Of a DNA stretch of 64,000 nucleotides, positions 24,201 to 32,685 are shown piece by piece. Source of the DNA: Flavobacterium sp. CF136 (GTDB lineage: Bacteria; Bacteroidota; Bacteroidia; Flavobacteriales; Flavobacteriaceae); NCBI RefSeq assembly GCF_000282055.1, contig NZ_AKJZ01000016.1, forward strand, positions 1 through 64,000, given 5' to 3'. Made by a program: the position numbers and the translations under genes. The notes beneath the pieces were generated by a model that was not told where the DNA came from, made no database searches, and saw only the letters and a list, made by a program, of their open reading frames with translations. The stretch's first letter is position 1. Each line of letters begins with the position of its first letter.

Positions 24201-26963
24201 CGAATTACTAACACAAATACGATCTATTCTTTTGGCCCTGCTGGAGATTTTAATAAAGATGGCTTTGATGATTTTGTTTTTATAACCAATCAAATTGCTA
24301 ATATTTTGTATGGCAAGAGCACTTGGTCTGCAAACAGCAATTACTTTTTTTATACCCCAAATGATGCCCTAAAAATTGAGTTGCGTTATTCTGCAAACTA
24401 TGCAGTAAATTTTGCAGGAGACGTAAATAAAGATGGTGTAGATGATATTATTATAGGAAGTATTCAAGATTATTATTCGGGATACAATATAAATAACGAC
24501 CCCGGTTTTGCTTATGTAATCTTTGGCAAAAAGAAGATAGACGATATCGAAAAGCCTGTTATTGCCAATTGTCCAACCAACAAAGTTTTGGCTGTCGGAG
24601 CTTCTATTCCAAATTACAAAACAGCTATTACCGTTACTGATAATTGTGACAGCAGTCCTGTAGTTACACAAGTTCCAGTAGCAGGAACTATTTTTGCAGG
24701 TGGCTCGCAAACCATAACGCTTACTGCCACGGATGCTAAATCTAATTTTGCTACTTGCAGTTTTACGATTTCATCCGTTGGAGACACACAAGCACCAACG
24801 ATAACTTGCCCCTCAAATCAACAATTAGCTTGCGGAAGTGCTACAATTCCAAATTATATAAGCTTAGTAACGGCTTCTGACGATACAGATCCTTCGCCAA
24901 CAGTTACTCAAAGTCCGGTAGCGGGAAGCCCATTTGTAGCAGGAATGACCATTACAATGATTGCCAAAGATATTTCTAATAATGAATCACCCTGTAGTTT
25001 TAAAGTCAACGCAGCAACAGATGTGACTAAACCTGTAATTACTTGTATTGGAAATCAAACACTATCCTGCGGTGCAATAATTCCAAATTATATTCCATTA
25101 ATCATTGCCACTGACAATTGCGATGCTTCGCCAACAATTACGCAAAGTCCAATCGCTGGAAGTCCTTTTGTGGTTGGAATGACAATCACAATGACCGCCA
25201 AAGATATTTCGAATAATACGCAAACTTGTAGTTTTTTGGTCAACGCTTCCGCAGATGTGATTAAACCTGTAATTACTTGCATTGGAAACCAAACTTTGGC
25301 TTGTGGTGCAACAATTCCGGATTATACCGCGTTAATCACCGCCACCGATAATTGTGATGCTTCACCAGTAATAACACAAAGCCCAGTGGCAGGAAGTCCG
25401 TTTATAGTTGGAATGACAATCACAATAACTGCCAAAGATGCTACGAATAATACAGAAACCTGTAGTTTTAAAGTTAATGCTTCCACAGATGTGATCAAAC
25501 CGGTCATTACTTGCATTGGTGACCAAACTTTGGCTTGTGGTTCGACTTTACCTAATTACATTCCGTTAATCACCGCCACTGATAATTGTGATGCTTCACC
25601 AGTAATAACACAAAGCCCAGTGGCAGGAAGTCCGTTTATAGATGGAATGACGATAACAATTACTGCGAAAGATGCTTCGAATAATGTTTCAGCTTGCGAT
25701 TTTAAAATCAATGCTTCCGCAGATGTAACAAAACCAGTCATTACTTGCATTGGCGACCAGTTTTTATCTTGTGGTGCAACAATTTCGGATTATACAAAAT
25801 TAATAACAGTTACAGATAATTGTGATACAGCACCAATTATTACTCAAAGTCCTGTGGTAGGAAGTGCTTTTACAGCAGGAATGACGATAACAATTACTGC
25901 GAAAGATGCTTCGAATAATGTTTCAGCATGCGATTTTAAAATCAATGCTTCTGCAGATGTAACTAAACCATTGATTACATCTTGTCCCGGAAATCAAAGT
26001 GTAGCATTTGGTAGTCTGCTTAAAGATTATAGAAACTTGATTTCGGCTTCAGATAATTGTGATCCTAATGTTAGTATTATTCAAAACCCATTTGCAGGAA
26101 CTTTTGTTGTTGATGGAATGACAGTCGAAATAAAAGTCTCCGATAAAAGCGGAAATGAATCTGTTTGCTCTTTTATAGTCAATACAATTAAGGATACTGA
26201 AGCACCTGTTTTTGCTTGTATCGCTAATCAGATAATTTCCTGTAAAACCAAAACAATTCCGGATTACACCAAAATGATTTCTGTAAAAGATAATGAAGAT
26301 TTAAATCCAATTATTACTCAGAATCCAGTTGCCGGCAGTGCATTTGTTGATGGAATGGAAGTCGAGATAAAAGCAACCGACAAAAGTAAAAACAGTAAAG
26401 TTTGTAGATTTTTATTGAATTCAGATATTTTAATTGTAGATGCCGGCGAAGATCAGGAAATCGAAAAAGGGCAATCTGTTCAATTAACTGCAATGGCAAC
26501 TGAGAACGGTAGCTTTAAATGGCATCCTTCTTTGGGAATGAACAGTAGTTTAATTTTTAATCCGATAGTAACACCTGCACAAACAACTACTTACATAGTT
26601 ACTTTTATCAATAAAGACGGATGTGATGCAGAGGATTCAGTAACTGTTTCTGTCATATCAAATGAAAAGGACGACACTAAATATGGTTTCTCGCCGAATA
26701 ATGATGGTATTAATGATTTTTGGAATATTGATGGAATTGAAAAATTCCCGGAGAATAAAGTATCAATTTATAACAGTTGGGGAGACTTGGTTTTTCAAAC
26801 AAAAGGCTACAATAACAACACGAATGTTTTTGCAGGAAAAGCAAATAAAAGCAGAAGTCTTGGTGCCGATGAACTGCCTGAAGGAACTTATTTCTTCGAA
26901 ATAAATGTAGACAAACCAAATCATTTCAAAAAACTTAAGGGATACCTTGTTTTAAAGCGTTAA
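21285..26963 (+). CDS. Giant surface protein: FG-GAP propellers, HYR domains, T9SS type B domain
   Basis: This 1892-aa protein starts with a signal peptide (about residues 1-31, ending VSYGQ). Residues about 35-520 hold seven FG-GAP repeats with calcium loops of type D-N-DG--D (e.g. DINGDGIADIMIG), enough for one seven-bladed integrin-like propeller. One HYR domain follows (about 525-605), then seven further FG-GAP repeats (about 610-1080). Eight more HYR domains follow (about 1085-1710), four of them with an exact 234-bp period. A PKD-like domain comes next, and the last about 95 residues are a gliding-motility/type B sorting domain ('YGFSPNNDGINDFWNIDGIE', ending KLKGYLVLKR). It is likely an adhesin exported by the T9SS. 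A PorP/SprF gene follows 3 bp after the stop. Confidence 0.92.
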   Translation: MRNSIISVQKSFFYIITSLFLLVNSLVSYGQGCPEVPHTILNGTNGFSTEGKTANDHLGTTTKSAGDINGDGIADIMIGAPGVNAGTLSDVGEIYIIFGGTGITATTFDVTTLNGTNGFVIRGVAQNEKLGAMISTAGDFNHDGVDDIIVGDNFNLTGQGTAFVFFGSKTAFLPLYNRTDINTTNGVVITVDQTTNTAVMGVSDAGDFNKDGNNDVVLITNVNFNINYVVLFGKSGISNTTTSSINGTNGFKIECFSKTGSSTASIVRNAGDINNDGIDDLILGFPNYTEGTESSVGRVAVVFGKTTGFSTLLKLDLLTAADGFIITNSGQYTAMGTSVAGAGDFNNDGIKDIIIGAPGKKVNSIENSGEVYIVFGKNTFPLTFPASSITASTGIVFQSKLDYYTQLGKVVHGVKDVNKDGVSDIIFSSTNGGISHLGAVYVVFGGSTASGTITEDTINGTIGYQVYNDEDISSNYTFGKDVAGIGDFNNDGTNDFIVGSVGTNDIYNKKGKAYVFYGEKLDRYDTQKPIIQCPTNQELYANATLPNYVSFLQSVSDNCTQSTELIFTQTPPRGTLFTTDTNVTITVTDKSGNTESCTFLVKKRTQTTTIDCKTDRIQTSNLDGTIGFTIYGEKHSTKTGYSVNTVGDINADGIADFIVSATGEDFYFQGPNRTEYPQIRGGAFVVFGKASGFPPNIDLAFLDGTNGFAIRNTNPAVIYVRTGYDVGSAGDINGDGIGDLMLSNPSVWDSNGNLGYVYIIYGKSTGFAPEFFLSTLNGTNGFTLSGVKTKNEYFGYSIDAIGDFNKDGKDDIAIISSGDSTTNNGKCTIIYGAPTFPSILNTDQINGSNGFIIEGNADPNRIGPSVAGLGDINGDGIPDIAIGGKSSREYVVYGSANPFPAIFNISSLNGTNGFRVEDSANPLSGYSAVSKVGDINGDGYKDIAFAKGNIVFGGTSIPAVLDLNTLNGTNGFRITNTNTIYSFGPAGDFNKDGFDDFVFITNQIANILYGKSTWSANSNYFFYTPNDALKIELRYSANYAVNFAGDVNKDGVDDIIIGSIQDYYSGYNINNDPGFAYVIFGKKKIDDIEKPVIANCPTNKVLAVGASIPNYKTAITVTDNCDSSPVVTQVPVAGTIFAGGSQTITLTATDAKSNFATCSFTISSVGDTQAPTITCPSNQQLACGSATIPNYISLVTASDDTDPSPTVTQSPVAGSPFVAGMTITMIAKDISNNESPCSFKVNAATDVTKPVITCIGNQTLSCGAIIPNYIPLIIATDNCDASPTITQSPIAGSPFVVGMTITMTAKDISNNTQTCSFLVNASADVIKPVITCIGNQTLACGATIPDYTALITATDNCDASPVITQSPVAGSPFIVGMTITITAKDATNNTETCSFKVNASTDVIKPVITCIGDQTLACGSTLPNYIPLITATDNCDASPVITQSPVAGSPFIDGMTITITAKDASNNVSACDFKINASADVTKPVITCIGDQFLSCGATISDYTKLITVTDNCDTAPIITQSPVVGSAFTAGMTITITAKDASNNVSACDFKINASADVTKPLITSCPGNQSVAFGSLLKDYRNLISASDNCDPNVSIIQNPFAGTFVVDGMTVEIKVSDKSGNESVCSFIVNTIKDTEAPVFACIANQIISCKTKTIPDYTKMISVKDNEDLNPIITQNPVAGSAFVDGMEVEIKATDKSKNSKVCRFLLNSDILIVDAGEDQEIEKGQSVQLTAMATENGSFKWHPSLGMNSSLIFNPIVTPAQTTTYIVTFINKDGCDAEDSVTVSVISNEKDDTKYGFSPNNDGINDFWNIDGIEKFPENKVSIYNSWGDLVFQTKGYNNNTNVFAGKANKSRSLGADELPEGTYFFEINVDKPNHFKKLKGYLVLKR
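25020..25955 (+). repeat. Four tandem 234-bp HYR repeats
   Basis: Repeat starts at 25020, 25254, 25488 and 25722 (each GATGT-A--AAACC) with the next domain at 25956, an exact 234-bp (78-residue) pitch. Long stretches are identical between neighbours, e.g. AATTGTGATGCTTCACCAGT. This points to recent duplication and possible copy-number change. Confidence 0.9.
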
Positions 26964-26966
26964 TTC

Positions 26967-27887
26967 ATGAAAAATAAAATTAATATAATTTTTACAATAC
27001 TGTTTTTAGTAGTTATTCCTAATACAATTATGGCTCAGCAAACACCCGTTTTTTCGAGCTATAATTACAATACAGTTTTAATAAATCCAGCGCATGCGGG
27101 CTATTATGAAGATACTGACATTGCATTAACAACAAACGGCTATTTTAATTCGGTAGAAGGGAGTCCTAAAAATTTCGATATTTCAGTAAATACTTTGACC
27201 CGATCTGAAAAAATAGGATTGGCAGCCGGGATTGCGCATAGCCAAATAGGAGTAACTTATGCCACTAATTTTTTTGCATCGTATTCGTATAAGATTTTTT
27301 TTGATAAAGATTATAAATACGGAAAATGGTGGGCTTATGATCCAAATATTATCTCTTTTGGTATCACAGCCGGAGCCCAAATTTATGATGAAAATCTAAC
27401 CAAGTTGGGAATCGAAAATGATCCTGAATTTCAGAAAAATGTACATAGTTTTACGCCAACACTTGGGGTAGGTTTTTTGTATAATCGTGACAGGATTTAT
27501 TTTGGTTTATCGGCACCAAACATATTAAGCAGGACTTTTAATTCAAATAATAATACAAATCTAAAAAATGTGTATTATACCTATTTTGGGTATCGCATCT
27601 TCACGGACTTATTTGAGGATATACTAATAAATCCAAGCTTTTTGGTTAAACATGTCGAAGGAGCTCCACTACAATTAGATTTGAATTTATTGGTTAATTA
27701 TAAAAATAAATTCGAATTGGGTGGAGGTTATCGTTCTTCAAATACCTTAAATTTTTTGGCTGGCTTTCATTTGGCACAAAAATCAAGACTAATATTTACT
27801 TATAATAAATCTATTGATAACGTAATATTTCCAGATACATATGGAATTGTTTTAAATTTTCGTTTTGGAAACGGTTTTGAAAGATAA
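26967..27887 (+). CDS. PorP/SprF family type IX secretion protein
   Basis: This 306-aa outer-membrane beta-barrel-type protein has a signal peptide (about residues 1-23, ending IMAQ) and the family's N-terminal pattern 'PVFSSYNYNTVLINPAHAG'. PorP/SprF proteins are commonly encoded next to type B T9SS cargo and are needed for its secretion or anchoring, as with SprB/SprF in gliding. The 3-bp gap to the giant cargo gene implies one operon and a dedicated partner. Confidence 0.93.
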   Translation: MKNKINIIFTILFLVVIPNTIMAQQTPVFSSYNYNTVLINPAHAGYYEDTDIALTTNGYFNSVEGSPKNFDISVNTLTRSEKIGLAAGIAHSQIGVTYATNFFASYSYKIFFDKDYKYGKWWAYDPNIISFGITAGAQIYDENLTKLGIENDPEFQKNVHSFTPTLGVGFLYNRDRIYFGLSAPNILSRTFNSNNNTNLKNVYYTYFGYRIFTDLFEDILINPSFLVKHVEGAPLQLDLNLLVNYKNKFELGGGYRSSNTLNFLAGFHLAQKSRLIFTYNKSIDNVIFPDTYGIVLNFRFGNGFER

Positions 27888-27973
27888 GCTTTACAGGTTT
27901 TTAGGTCTTCATTTTAGTTTTTGTTTTAACAAACAAAATTATGTTAATTAATATTGTTAAAGCAATGCTTTAT

Positions 27974-27985
27974 TGCAAATTTGCA
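27974..27985. promoter_or_regulatory. 12-bp palindrome before small ORF
   Basis: The perfect palindrome TGCAAATTTGCA lies 44 bp upstream of the TTG at 28029, directly after a TAAAGC-AAT-GCTTTA inverted repeat. It may be an operator; the regulator is unknown. Confidence 0.35.
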
Positions 27986-28028
27986 GTCAAATTACCGAAC
28001 CAAATATTAAAAAACTACCACAAAAGAA

Positions 28029-28427
28029 TTGCTGAAAAATATATTTAAAATACCTCTTCGATTTTATTTTTCACTAGGGATTATTGTTATCTCTATGAGT
28101 TTTTTTATATCTTTTGGACAATCTGTTGATTTGTTTAAAAGAGATGTTTCTGTCAAAAACAGCAGTTTTACCCCAAGTTTTGTTTTTCAAAAAAAGTCAG
28201 ACACACCAATCGTCTCATCCCATCAGAAACAAAATAATAAAAGGAGAAATTCCCATAACAAGTCCCGGGTTAGTAATTTCCTCAAAAAAAAGGATATAAA
28301 AATTCAGCCAGTAAATCTTTTTGCCGGTTTAATTATTTTAGCTGATCAGCAAAACACGGCTCTTTCTAAAAATACGTGTTATTTTTTCAACTTTATTTCT
28401 TCAATTTTCCGTCCGCCACATTTTTAA
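28029..28427 (+). CDS. Small membrane or exported protein of unknown function
   Basis: This 132-aa frame begins with TTG; an ATG at codon 23 (28095) would split the hydrophobic segment, so the TTG looks more natural. An N-terminal hydrophobic segment (about residues 11-30, 'FSLGIIVISMSFFISFGQ') is followed by a basic, Asn/Lys/His-rich stretch, a moderately hydrophobic segment, and the ending 'FNFISSIFRPPHF'. The family is not recognised. Two palindromes precede it, and a carbonic anhydrase lipoprotein gene follows after 165 bp. Confidence that it is translated is moderate. Confidence 0.5.
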   Translation: MLKNIFKIPLRFYFSLGIIVISMSFFISFGQSVDLFKRDVSVKNSSFTPSFVFQKKSDTPIVSSHQKQNNKRRNSHNKSRVSNFLKKKDIKIQPVNLFAGLIILADQQNTALSKNTCYFFNFISSIFRPPHF

Positions 28428-28592
28428 TTTGATTATTTGCTAAATCTTTAATTCAAAACCAAAGTACAAATCAAGATAGATTTACATGGAAGTAAGCTTC
28501 TGTTTAAGTCACTTTTTGAATGTTCTTTCCATTGGTTTTTTAAAGAAAATATCCAAAAACAATAATTAGATAAAAATACACAGACTTAAAAG

Positions 28593-29372
28593 ATGAAAAC
28601 ATATATCAAACAAATAAGTATTGCATTAATAGTAACAGTAATGTTCGTTTCTTGTAATAAAGATGAATCAAATGAAACGAATACAGAATTTCCAGAAGGC
28701 ATAGTAAGTTATAATTACCCTCTTGGAACAACCAATATTCAGGGACAATCACCTATTAGCATCAACACAAGTGCTACCGAAAAAATGAATACTACAGATC
28801 CTGTTATTCATTATAATGCAATAACACTAAGCAGCGTAGAAAACACAAACGAAAACCTAAAAGTAAGTTTGTCAACTACCGATAAAGCAAACAATTATAT
28901 TATGATTAAGGGTATGAAATATGAATTACAGCAATTTCACTTTCACCGTCATAGCGAACATAATATAAACGGAGAATATGGGACTATGGAACTTCACTTT
29001 GTAAACAAATCGGAAACAGGTGCTTATGCTGTTTTGGGAGTAGTTATCAAAACCGGATCGGTTAATAGTGCTTTGCAAACGCTTATCGATGCATCTCCAA
29101 CAGATAAAGGTATAAATGCGATGACTGATACTTTTTATTTGAGTTCTATCATGCCTTCAGATACTGGAAAATATTATAGCTATAGTGGTTCACTGACAAC
29201 TCCAAATTTGGATTCAACTCCAAATCAGGGACCCGTAACATGGATTGTTTTCAAGAATAATATTCAAATGACAGGTGATCAATTAGAGGATTATGCGAAT
29301 ATATATGAAGAAGAAAACTTCCGCGCAATACAACCACTTAACAGCAGAACTGTTTACGAAAACATCAGATAA
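28593..29372 (+). CDS. Alpha-class carbonic anhydrase, lipoprotein
   Basis: This zinc enzyme interconverts CO2 and bicarbonate. The 259-aa protein has a lipoprotein signal (lipobox ending VSC, Cys about residue 21), so it should be anchored outside the cytoplasm. Zinc ligands of the alpha class are visible in 'QFHFHRHSEH' (H116 and H118) and 'MELHFV' (H135). The conserved 'YSYSGSLTTP' segment follows near residue 200, with 'FRAIQPLNSR' at the C-terminus. The family usually has Cys after 'TTPP', where this protein reads 'TTPNLDSTPNQGP', so that loop is changed. Confidence 0.92.
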   Translation: MKTYIKQISIALIVTVMFVSCNKDESNETNTEFPEGIVSYNYPLGTTNIQGQSPISINTSATEKMNTTDPVIHYNAITLSSVENTNENLKVSLSTTDKANNYIMIKGMKYELQQFHFHRHSEHNINGEYGTMELHFVNKSETGAYAVLGVVIKTGSVNSALQTLIDASPTDKGINAMTDTFYLSSIMPSDTGKYYSYSGSLTTPNLDSTPNQGPVTWIVFKNNIQMTGDQLEDYANIYEEENFRAIQPLNSRTVYENIR

Positions 29373-29424
29373 ATTGTTGCTTAAAAAACAGTAGCTTTAA
29401 TCATTATAATTTTAAAATCTACTA

Positions 29425-29452
29425 AATCTGCGCCAGCTATTCGGCGCAGATT
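29425..29452. repeat. Perfect 10-bp stem hairpin
   Basis: AATCTGCGCC-N8-GGCGCAGATT lies between the convergent carbonic anhydrase and response regulator genes. A following CGGCAGATTTA resembles the repeat at 21055. It could terminate transcription, but there is no T run. Confidence 0.5.
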
Positions 29453-29520
29453 CGGCAGATTTATAAGATACTTTATCCGAAAATATTATGGAAATTAATT
29501 TGCAGTAAATTGAATCGTTC

Positions 29521-30162
29521 TTAATCAACCAATCCGTTTTCAACTGCATATTTTACAAGACCTGCAGTGTTTTTAGCATTTAGCTTTGACAATAAATTCC
29601 TGCGATGTGTATTTACTGTATTTAGGCTAATAAAGGTTTTTTCGGCAATTTCGGCTGTGTTGTATTCATGGGCAATTAAAACCAGAATTTCTTTCTCCCT
29701 TGAACTTAATTCTGTCAAATTGGAAATTTGTTTTTCAATTTTTTGATTGTTGCTCAGATATTGATCTTCCACATCTTTTGAGAAATATTTTTTCCCATCA
29801 GCTACTGTATAAATTGCCTCTAATAGTTCGGCTTTTTCAGCATTTTTCAGTAAATAACCATTTACACCAATACGAATTAGCCTCGAAATTATTTTCGCAT
29901 TGCTGTGTGTGCTGACAATTATAATTTTTATAAAAGGATATTCTTTTTTTAATATTTTGCTTAGTTCAATTCCGTCCATTTCCGGCATACTGATATCAAG
30001 TATGACTATGTCTGCACTTTGGATTTTTAAAATATTCAAAACTTCAATACCATTTACTGCTTTACCAACTATTTTTATTGAAGATTCATGTTCTATTAAT
30101 GAAATAATTCCTTGCAGGAACATAGTGTGGTCATCGGCAATAATAAGTTTTAATTTTTCCAT
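29521..30162 (-). CDS. LuxR/NarL-family response regulator
   Basis: This 213-aa regulator has an N-terminal receiver domain (about residues 4-120) with the acidic pair D10-D11 and phospho-acceptor D56 ('VILDISMPEMDG'). A C-terminal LuxR helix-turn-helix covers about 148-210 ('LTELSSREKEILVLIAHEYNTAEIAEKTFISLNTVNTHRRNL'). It lies 19 bp downstream of the histidine kinase gene, on the same strand, so the two form a cognate two-component system. Targets are not evident from the window. Confidence 0.94.
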   Translation of the reverse strand: MEKLKLIIADDHTMFLQGIISLIEHESSIKIVGKAVNGIEVLNILKIQSADIVILDISMPEMDGIELSKILKKEYPFIKIIIVSTHSNAKIISRLIRIGVNGYLLKNAEKAELLEAIYTVADGKKYFSKDVEDQYLSNNQKIEKQISNLTELSSREKEILVLIAHEYNTAEIAEKTFISLNTVNTHRRNLLSKLNAKNTAGLVKYAVENGLVD

Positions 30163-30181
30163 AAATAAAAATAATATTTAG

Positions 30182-32389
30182 TTATAATTTGGTCAGGTTA
30201 TCAAGTTGTTTTTTTACATTAATTCCTTTTGCTGTTTCGTCTTCTATGGCATTCGATATTGATAAAACAGGGATTTCGATATTGGCAATTGTACCTCTTT
30301 TAAATTTTGAGTCAATTACAAATGAACCACTCAGTTTATCAATTCGGTTTTCTAAATTTATAAAACCAATACCGGGTTTATAATCGTCAGGGTTAAATCC
30401 TATACCATTATCTTCAAATAAAATATTCAGAATATTTTCGATAAGGTTTAGTTGTAAGTCGATTTTTGAAGCTTTCGCATGCTTTATTGTATTGGTCAGA
30501 AGCTCCTGAATTATTTTAAAAATTTCAATTTGGATCTCTTCATTTAAAGCATCAATTTCTTTTTTTGGATAAACTGTAAAAGAAGTAGTAATATTACTGG
30601 CTTCTCCTATATTATTAAAATATGATTCTAAAACTTCGCAAAATTTATGATGAGTAAACTTCTTCGGAATCAAGGTATGCGATAAATTTCTAACTTGTTG
30701 ATAGGTTTCATCTAACAGTGCAGTAAGATTTTTAATCTTTGGAGAACTGGAAATCACTAAATGATTGAGTTGGAGTTTTATTGCTGCCAGGTTTCCGCCA
30801 ATACTATCATGCAGCTCCTGAGAAATTCTTTGCCTTTCCTTGTCTTGTCCGCTAATTGATGCTTTTATTAATTTTAATTCCTGATCTTTTAAAAGATTGT
30901 TTATATTTTGGGTACTTATTTCAGCTTGTTGGATATTTAGCAGGCGTTGTGTTTTTAGTCGCTTATAATATTGAAGTAATAATCCAATAATCGGTAATAA
31001 AACAATTAAAAAACCAAAAATAGTCAATAATTTAGTTTCTTTTTCCTGCTTGATTTCTAATGATTTCAGTTGTTGGTCTTTTTTGAGCAATGAAATTTCG
31101 CTAAGCTTCTTTTGAGAGGAATTTTGAAAAAACAATATGGTATTTTCAGTTATTTTTTGAGAAATCTCTTCCTGAAGATTCATGTTTTCAATAGCCTCTT
31201 CCTGCTTTTCAAGTTTTAATTTCTTTGTAGTATTATCAAATTGTAAAAGCCTGATTTCTTTTTCTTTTTGTGCAGTTTTGTATTTGATTTCGAGCTCGTT
31301 AATTTCTTTAATCTGTTGAACTTTATTTATCGAGTCCTTTAATTTAGTAGCCTTGTTTAAATAATCGAATGCGTCTTTATAATCATTTTGTAAAACTGCA
31401 ATCTTTTTTAATTCATTGTAAAAATATACCTGATCATTCAGATAACCATAAATAGTGGCTTTTTGTAATGCTGAGATAAAAATTTCTTTTGCTTCCTTAT
31501 ATTTTTTCAAATCAATATAAGCGTCTCCAATATTACCGCGTGCTATTAAAGCTATCTGATTTAATTCATTTTTATCTGCAATAGAAACAACTTCATTATA
31601 CATTTTAATGGCATCATTTGTCTTTTCCTGCAATTGATAATTTGCGCCAAGACTAAGTGTAATTACAGCTCTCGCTTGTTGATTATTTGTTTTTTCACTG
31701 AGTTCCTTTCCTTTATTGTAATAATAATTGGCTTTTTCGTAATCTTTTAAATCAGAATAAATATCACCAATATTTATATAACTTCCGAGAGTTATTTCTT
31801 CATCTTTTTTATAATCTAAACATTCTTTAAATAATTTTAAAGCATTTTTAGAGTCTTTTAAAGAATTATAAACGCCGGCTAAACCATGTAAATGTGTATA
31901 ATATAAATCTGTTTCTTTATATTTTTGTGAAACTTCAAGTCCTTTTAGATGCCATTTCTTGCTTACCTCAAATAATCCTTTCCTTATATAATTCAATCCC
32001 ATTAGATTATATTCCAAAGAAAAAAGTCTGTTTTTTAAGGAATCATTTGTTATTTTGGCATTGAATTTTAAAGCCTGATTGGTATAGTAAATAGAGGAAT
32101 CAAGAATAGATCTTTTATTGTAGTAATAAGCCTGTAATAAAACAGCACTGGCTATATTTGAAGGATATTTTGCATTTTTTAAAAAAGTTTTGACACTTCG
32201 CAGCGCTTTTTTTTCTTCTCCATTATTGTATAAACTATAGATTGCCGTAACAGTTTTTTTTTCTTTTGCTTCCTGGGATTTCTTTACAACAGATAATGGC
32301 TTTTTATCATTATTGTCTATTTGTGCATGCAAAGAGAAGTACAATGTTAAAAAAACAACTGCAATAAGCCATTTAAAATTAATTACCAT
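30182..32389 (-). CDS. TPR-sensor histidine kinase
   Basis: This 735-aa kinase has a signal peptide (about residues 1-23, ending LHAQ). A long periplasmic tetratricopeptide region (about 40-370), a coiled-coil stretch rich in Glu/Lys, and one membrane helix (about 453-476) follow. The cytoplasmic part has a HisKA_3 dimerisation helix with the phospho-accepting H527 ('RISQELHDSIGGNLAAIK') and an HATPase domain ('QELLTNTIKHAKA', 'EDNGIGF', 'GIGFINLENRI'). It should phosphorylate the downstream LuxR-type regulator. The TPRs suggest sensing through a protein or peptide partner. Confidence 0.94.
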   Translation of the reverse strand: MVINFKWLIAVVFLTLYFSLHAQIDNNDKKPLSVVKKSQEAKEKKTVTAIYSLYNNGEEKKALRSVKTFLKNAKYPSNIASAVLLQAYYYNKRSILDSSIYYTNQALKFNAKITNDSLKNRLFSLEYNLMGLNYIRKGLFEVSKKWHLKGLEVSQKYKETDLYYTHLHGLAGVYNSLKDSKNALKLFKECLDYKKDEEITLGSYINIGDIYSDLKDYEKANYYYNKGKELSEKTNNQQARAVITLSLGANYQLQEKTNDAIKMYNEVVSIADKNELNQIALIARGNIGDAYIDLKKYKEAKEIFISALQKATIYGYLNDQVYFYNELKKIAVLQNDYKDAFDYLNKATKLKDSINKVQQIKEINELEIKYKTAQKEKEIRLLQFDNTTKKLKLEKQEEAIENMNLQEEISQKITENTILFFQNSSQKKLSEISLLKKDQQLKSLEIKQEKETKLLTIFGFLIVLLPIIGLLLQYYKRLKTQRLLNIQQAEISTQNINNLLKDQELKLIKASISGQDKERQRISQELHDSIGGNLAAIKLQLNHLVISSSPKIKNLTALLDETYQQVRNLSHTLIPKKFTHHKFCEVLESYFNNIGEASNITTSFTVYPKKEIDALNEEIQIEIFKIIQELLTNTIKHAKASKIDLQLNLIENILNILFEDNGIGFNPDDYKPGIGFINLENRIDKLSGSFVIDSKFKRGTIANIEIPVLSISNAIEDETAKGINVKKQLDNLTKL

Positions 32390-32685
32390 AACTGTTATTA
32401 GTGAATAAGATAAAAATTATAGTCCTGTAAATCTGGCGTTTATAAGATATAATAAACTTTGGTAAAGTCGTTAAAATTAATACAATAGTATTAAAATTTA
32501 TTCTTTTTATCTAAAATATTTTAACAAATTAGTTAAATATAAATATTGTCTTAAAAGATGTAAAAAACAGCTCAGGCAAACATTCCCTGATCATTTTTAG
32601 TTAAAATTATATTACTTTTTTTCTAAATTGTATAAGGATAAAAAGAGAAATAAAAGTAATTTTACTGTTTCAAAAAACATAAATC
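32390..32685. other. Intergenic region between divergent kinase and M48 genes
   Basis: AT-rich interval of 296 bp that must hold both promoters. No consensus TAnnTTTG box, palindrome or small gene was recognised. Confidence 0.4.

Noticed and set aside
25020..25955. Repeated units suggesting CRISPR
   Set aside because: The repeats are 234 bp, in frame, and encode HYR domains of one protein; they are not short repeats with spacers.
28114..28299. Second frame inside the small ORF at 28029
   Set aside because: A shadow frame. The 28029 frame has the hydrophobic N-terminus and a longer extent.
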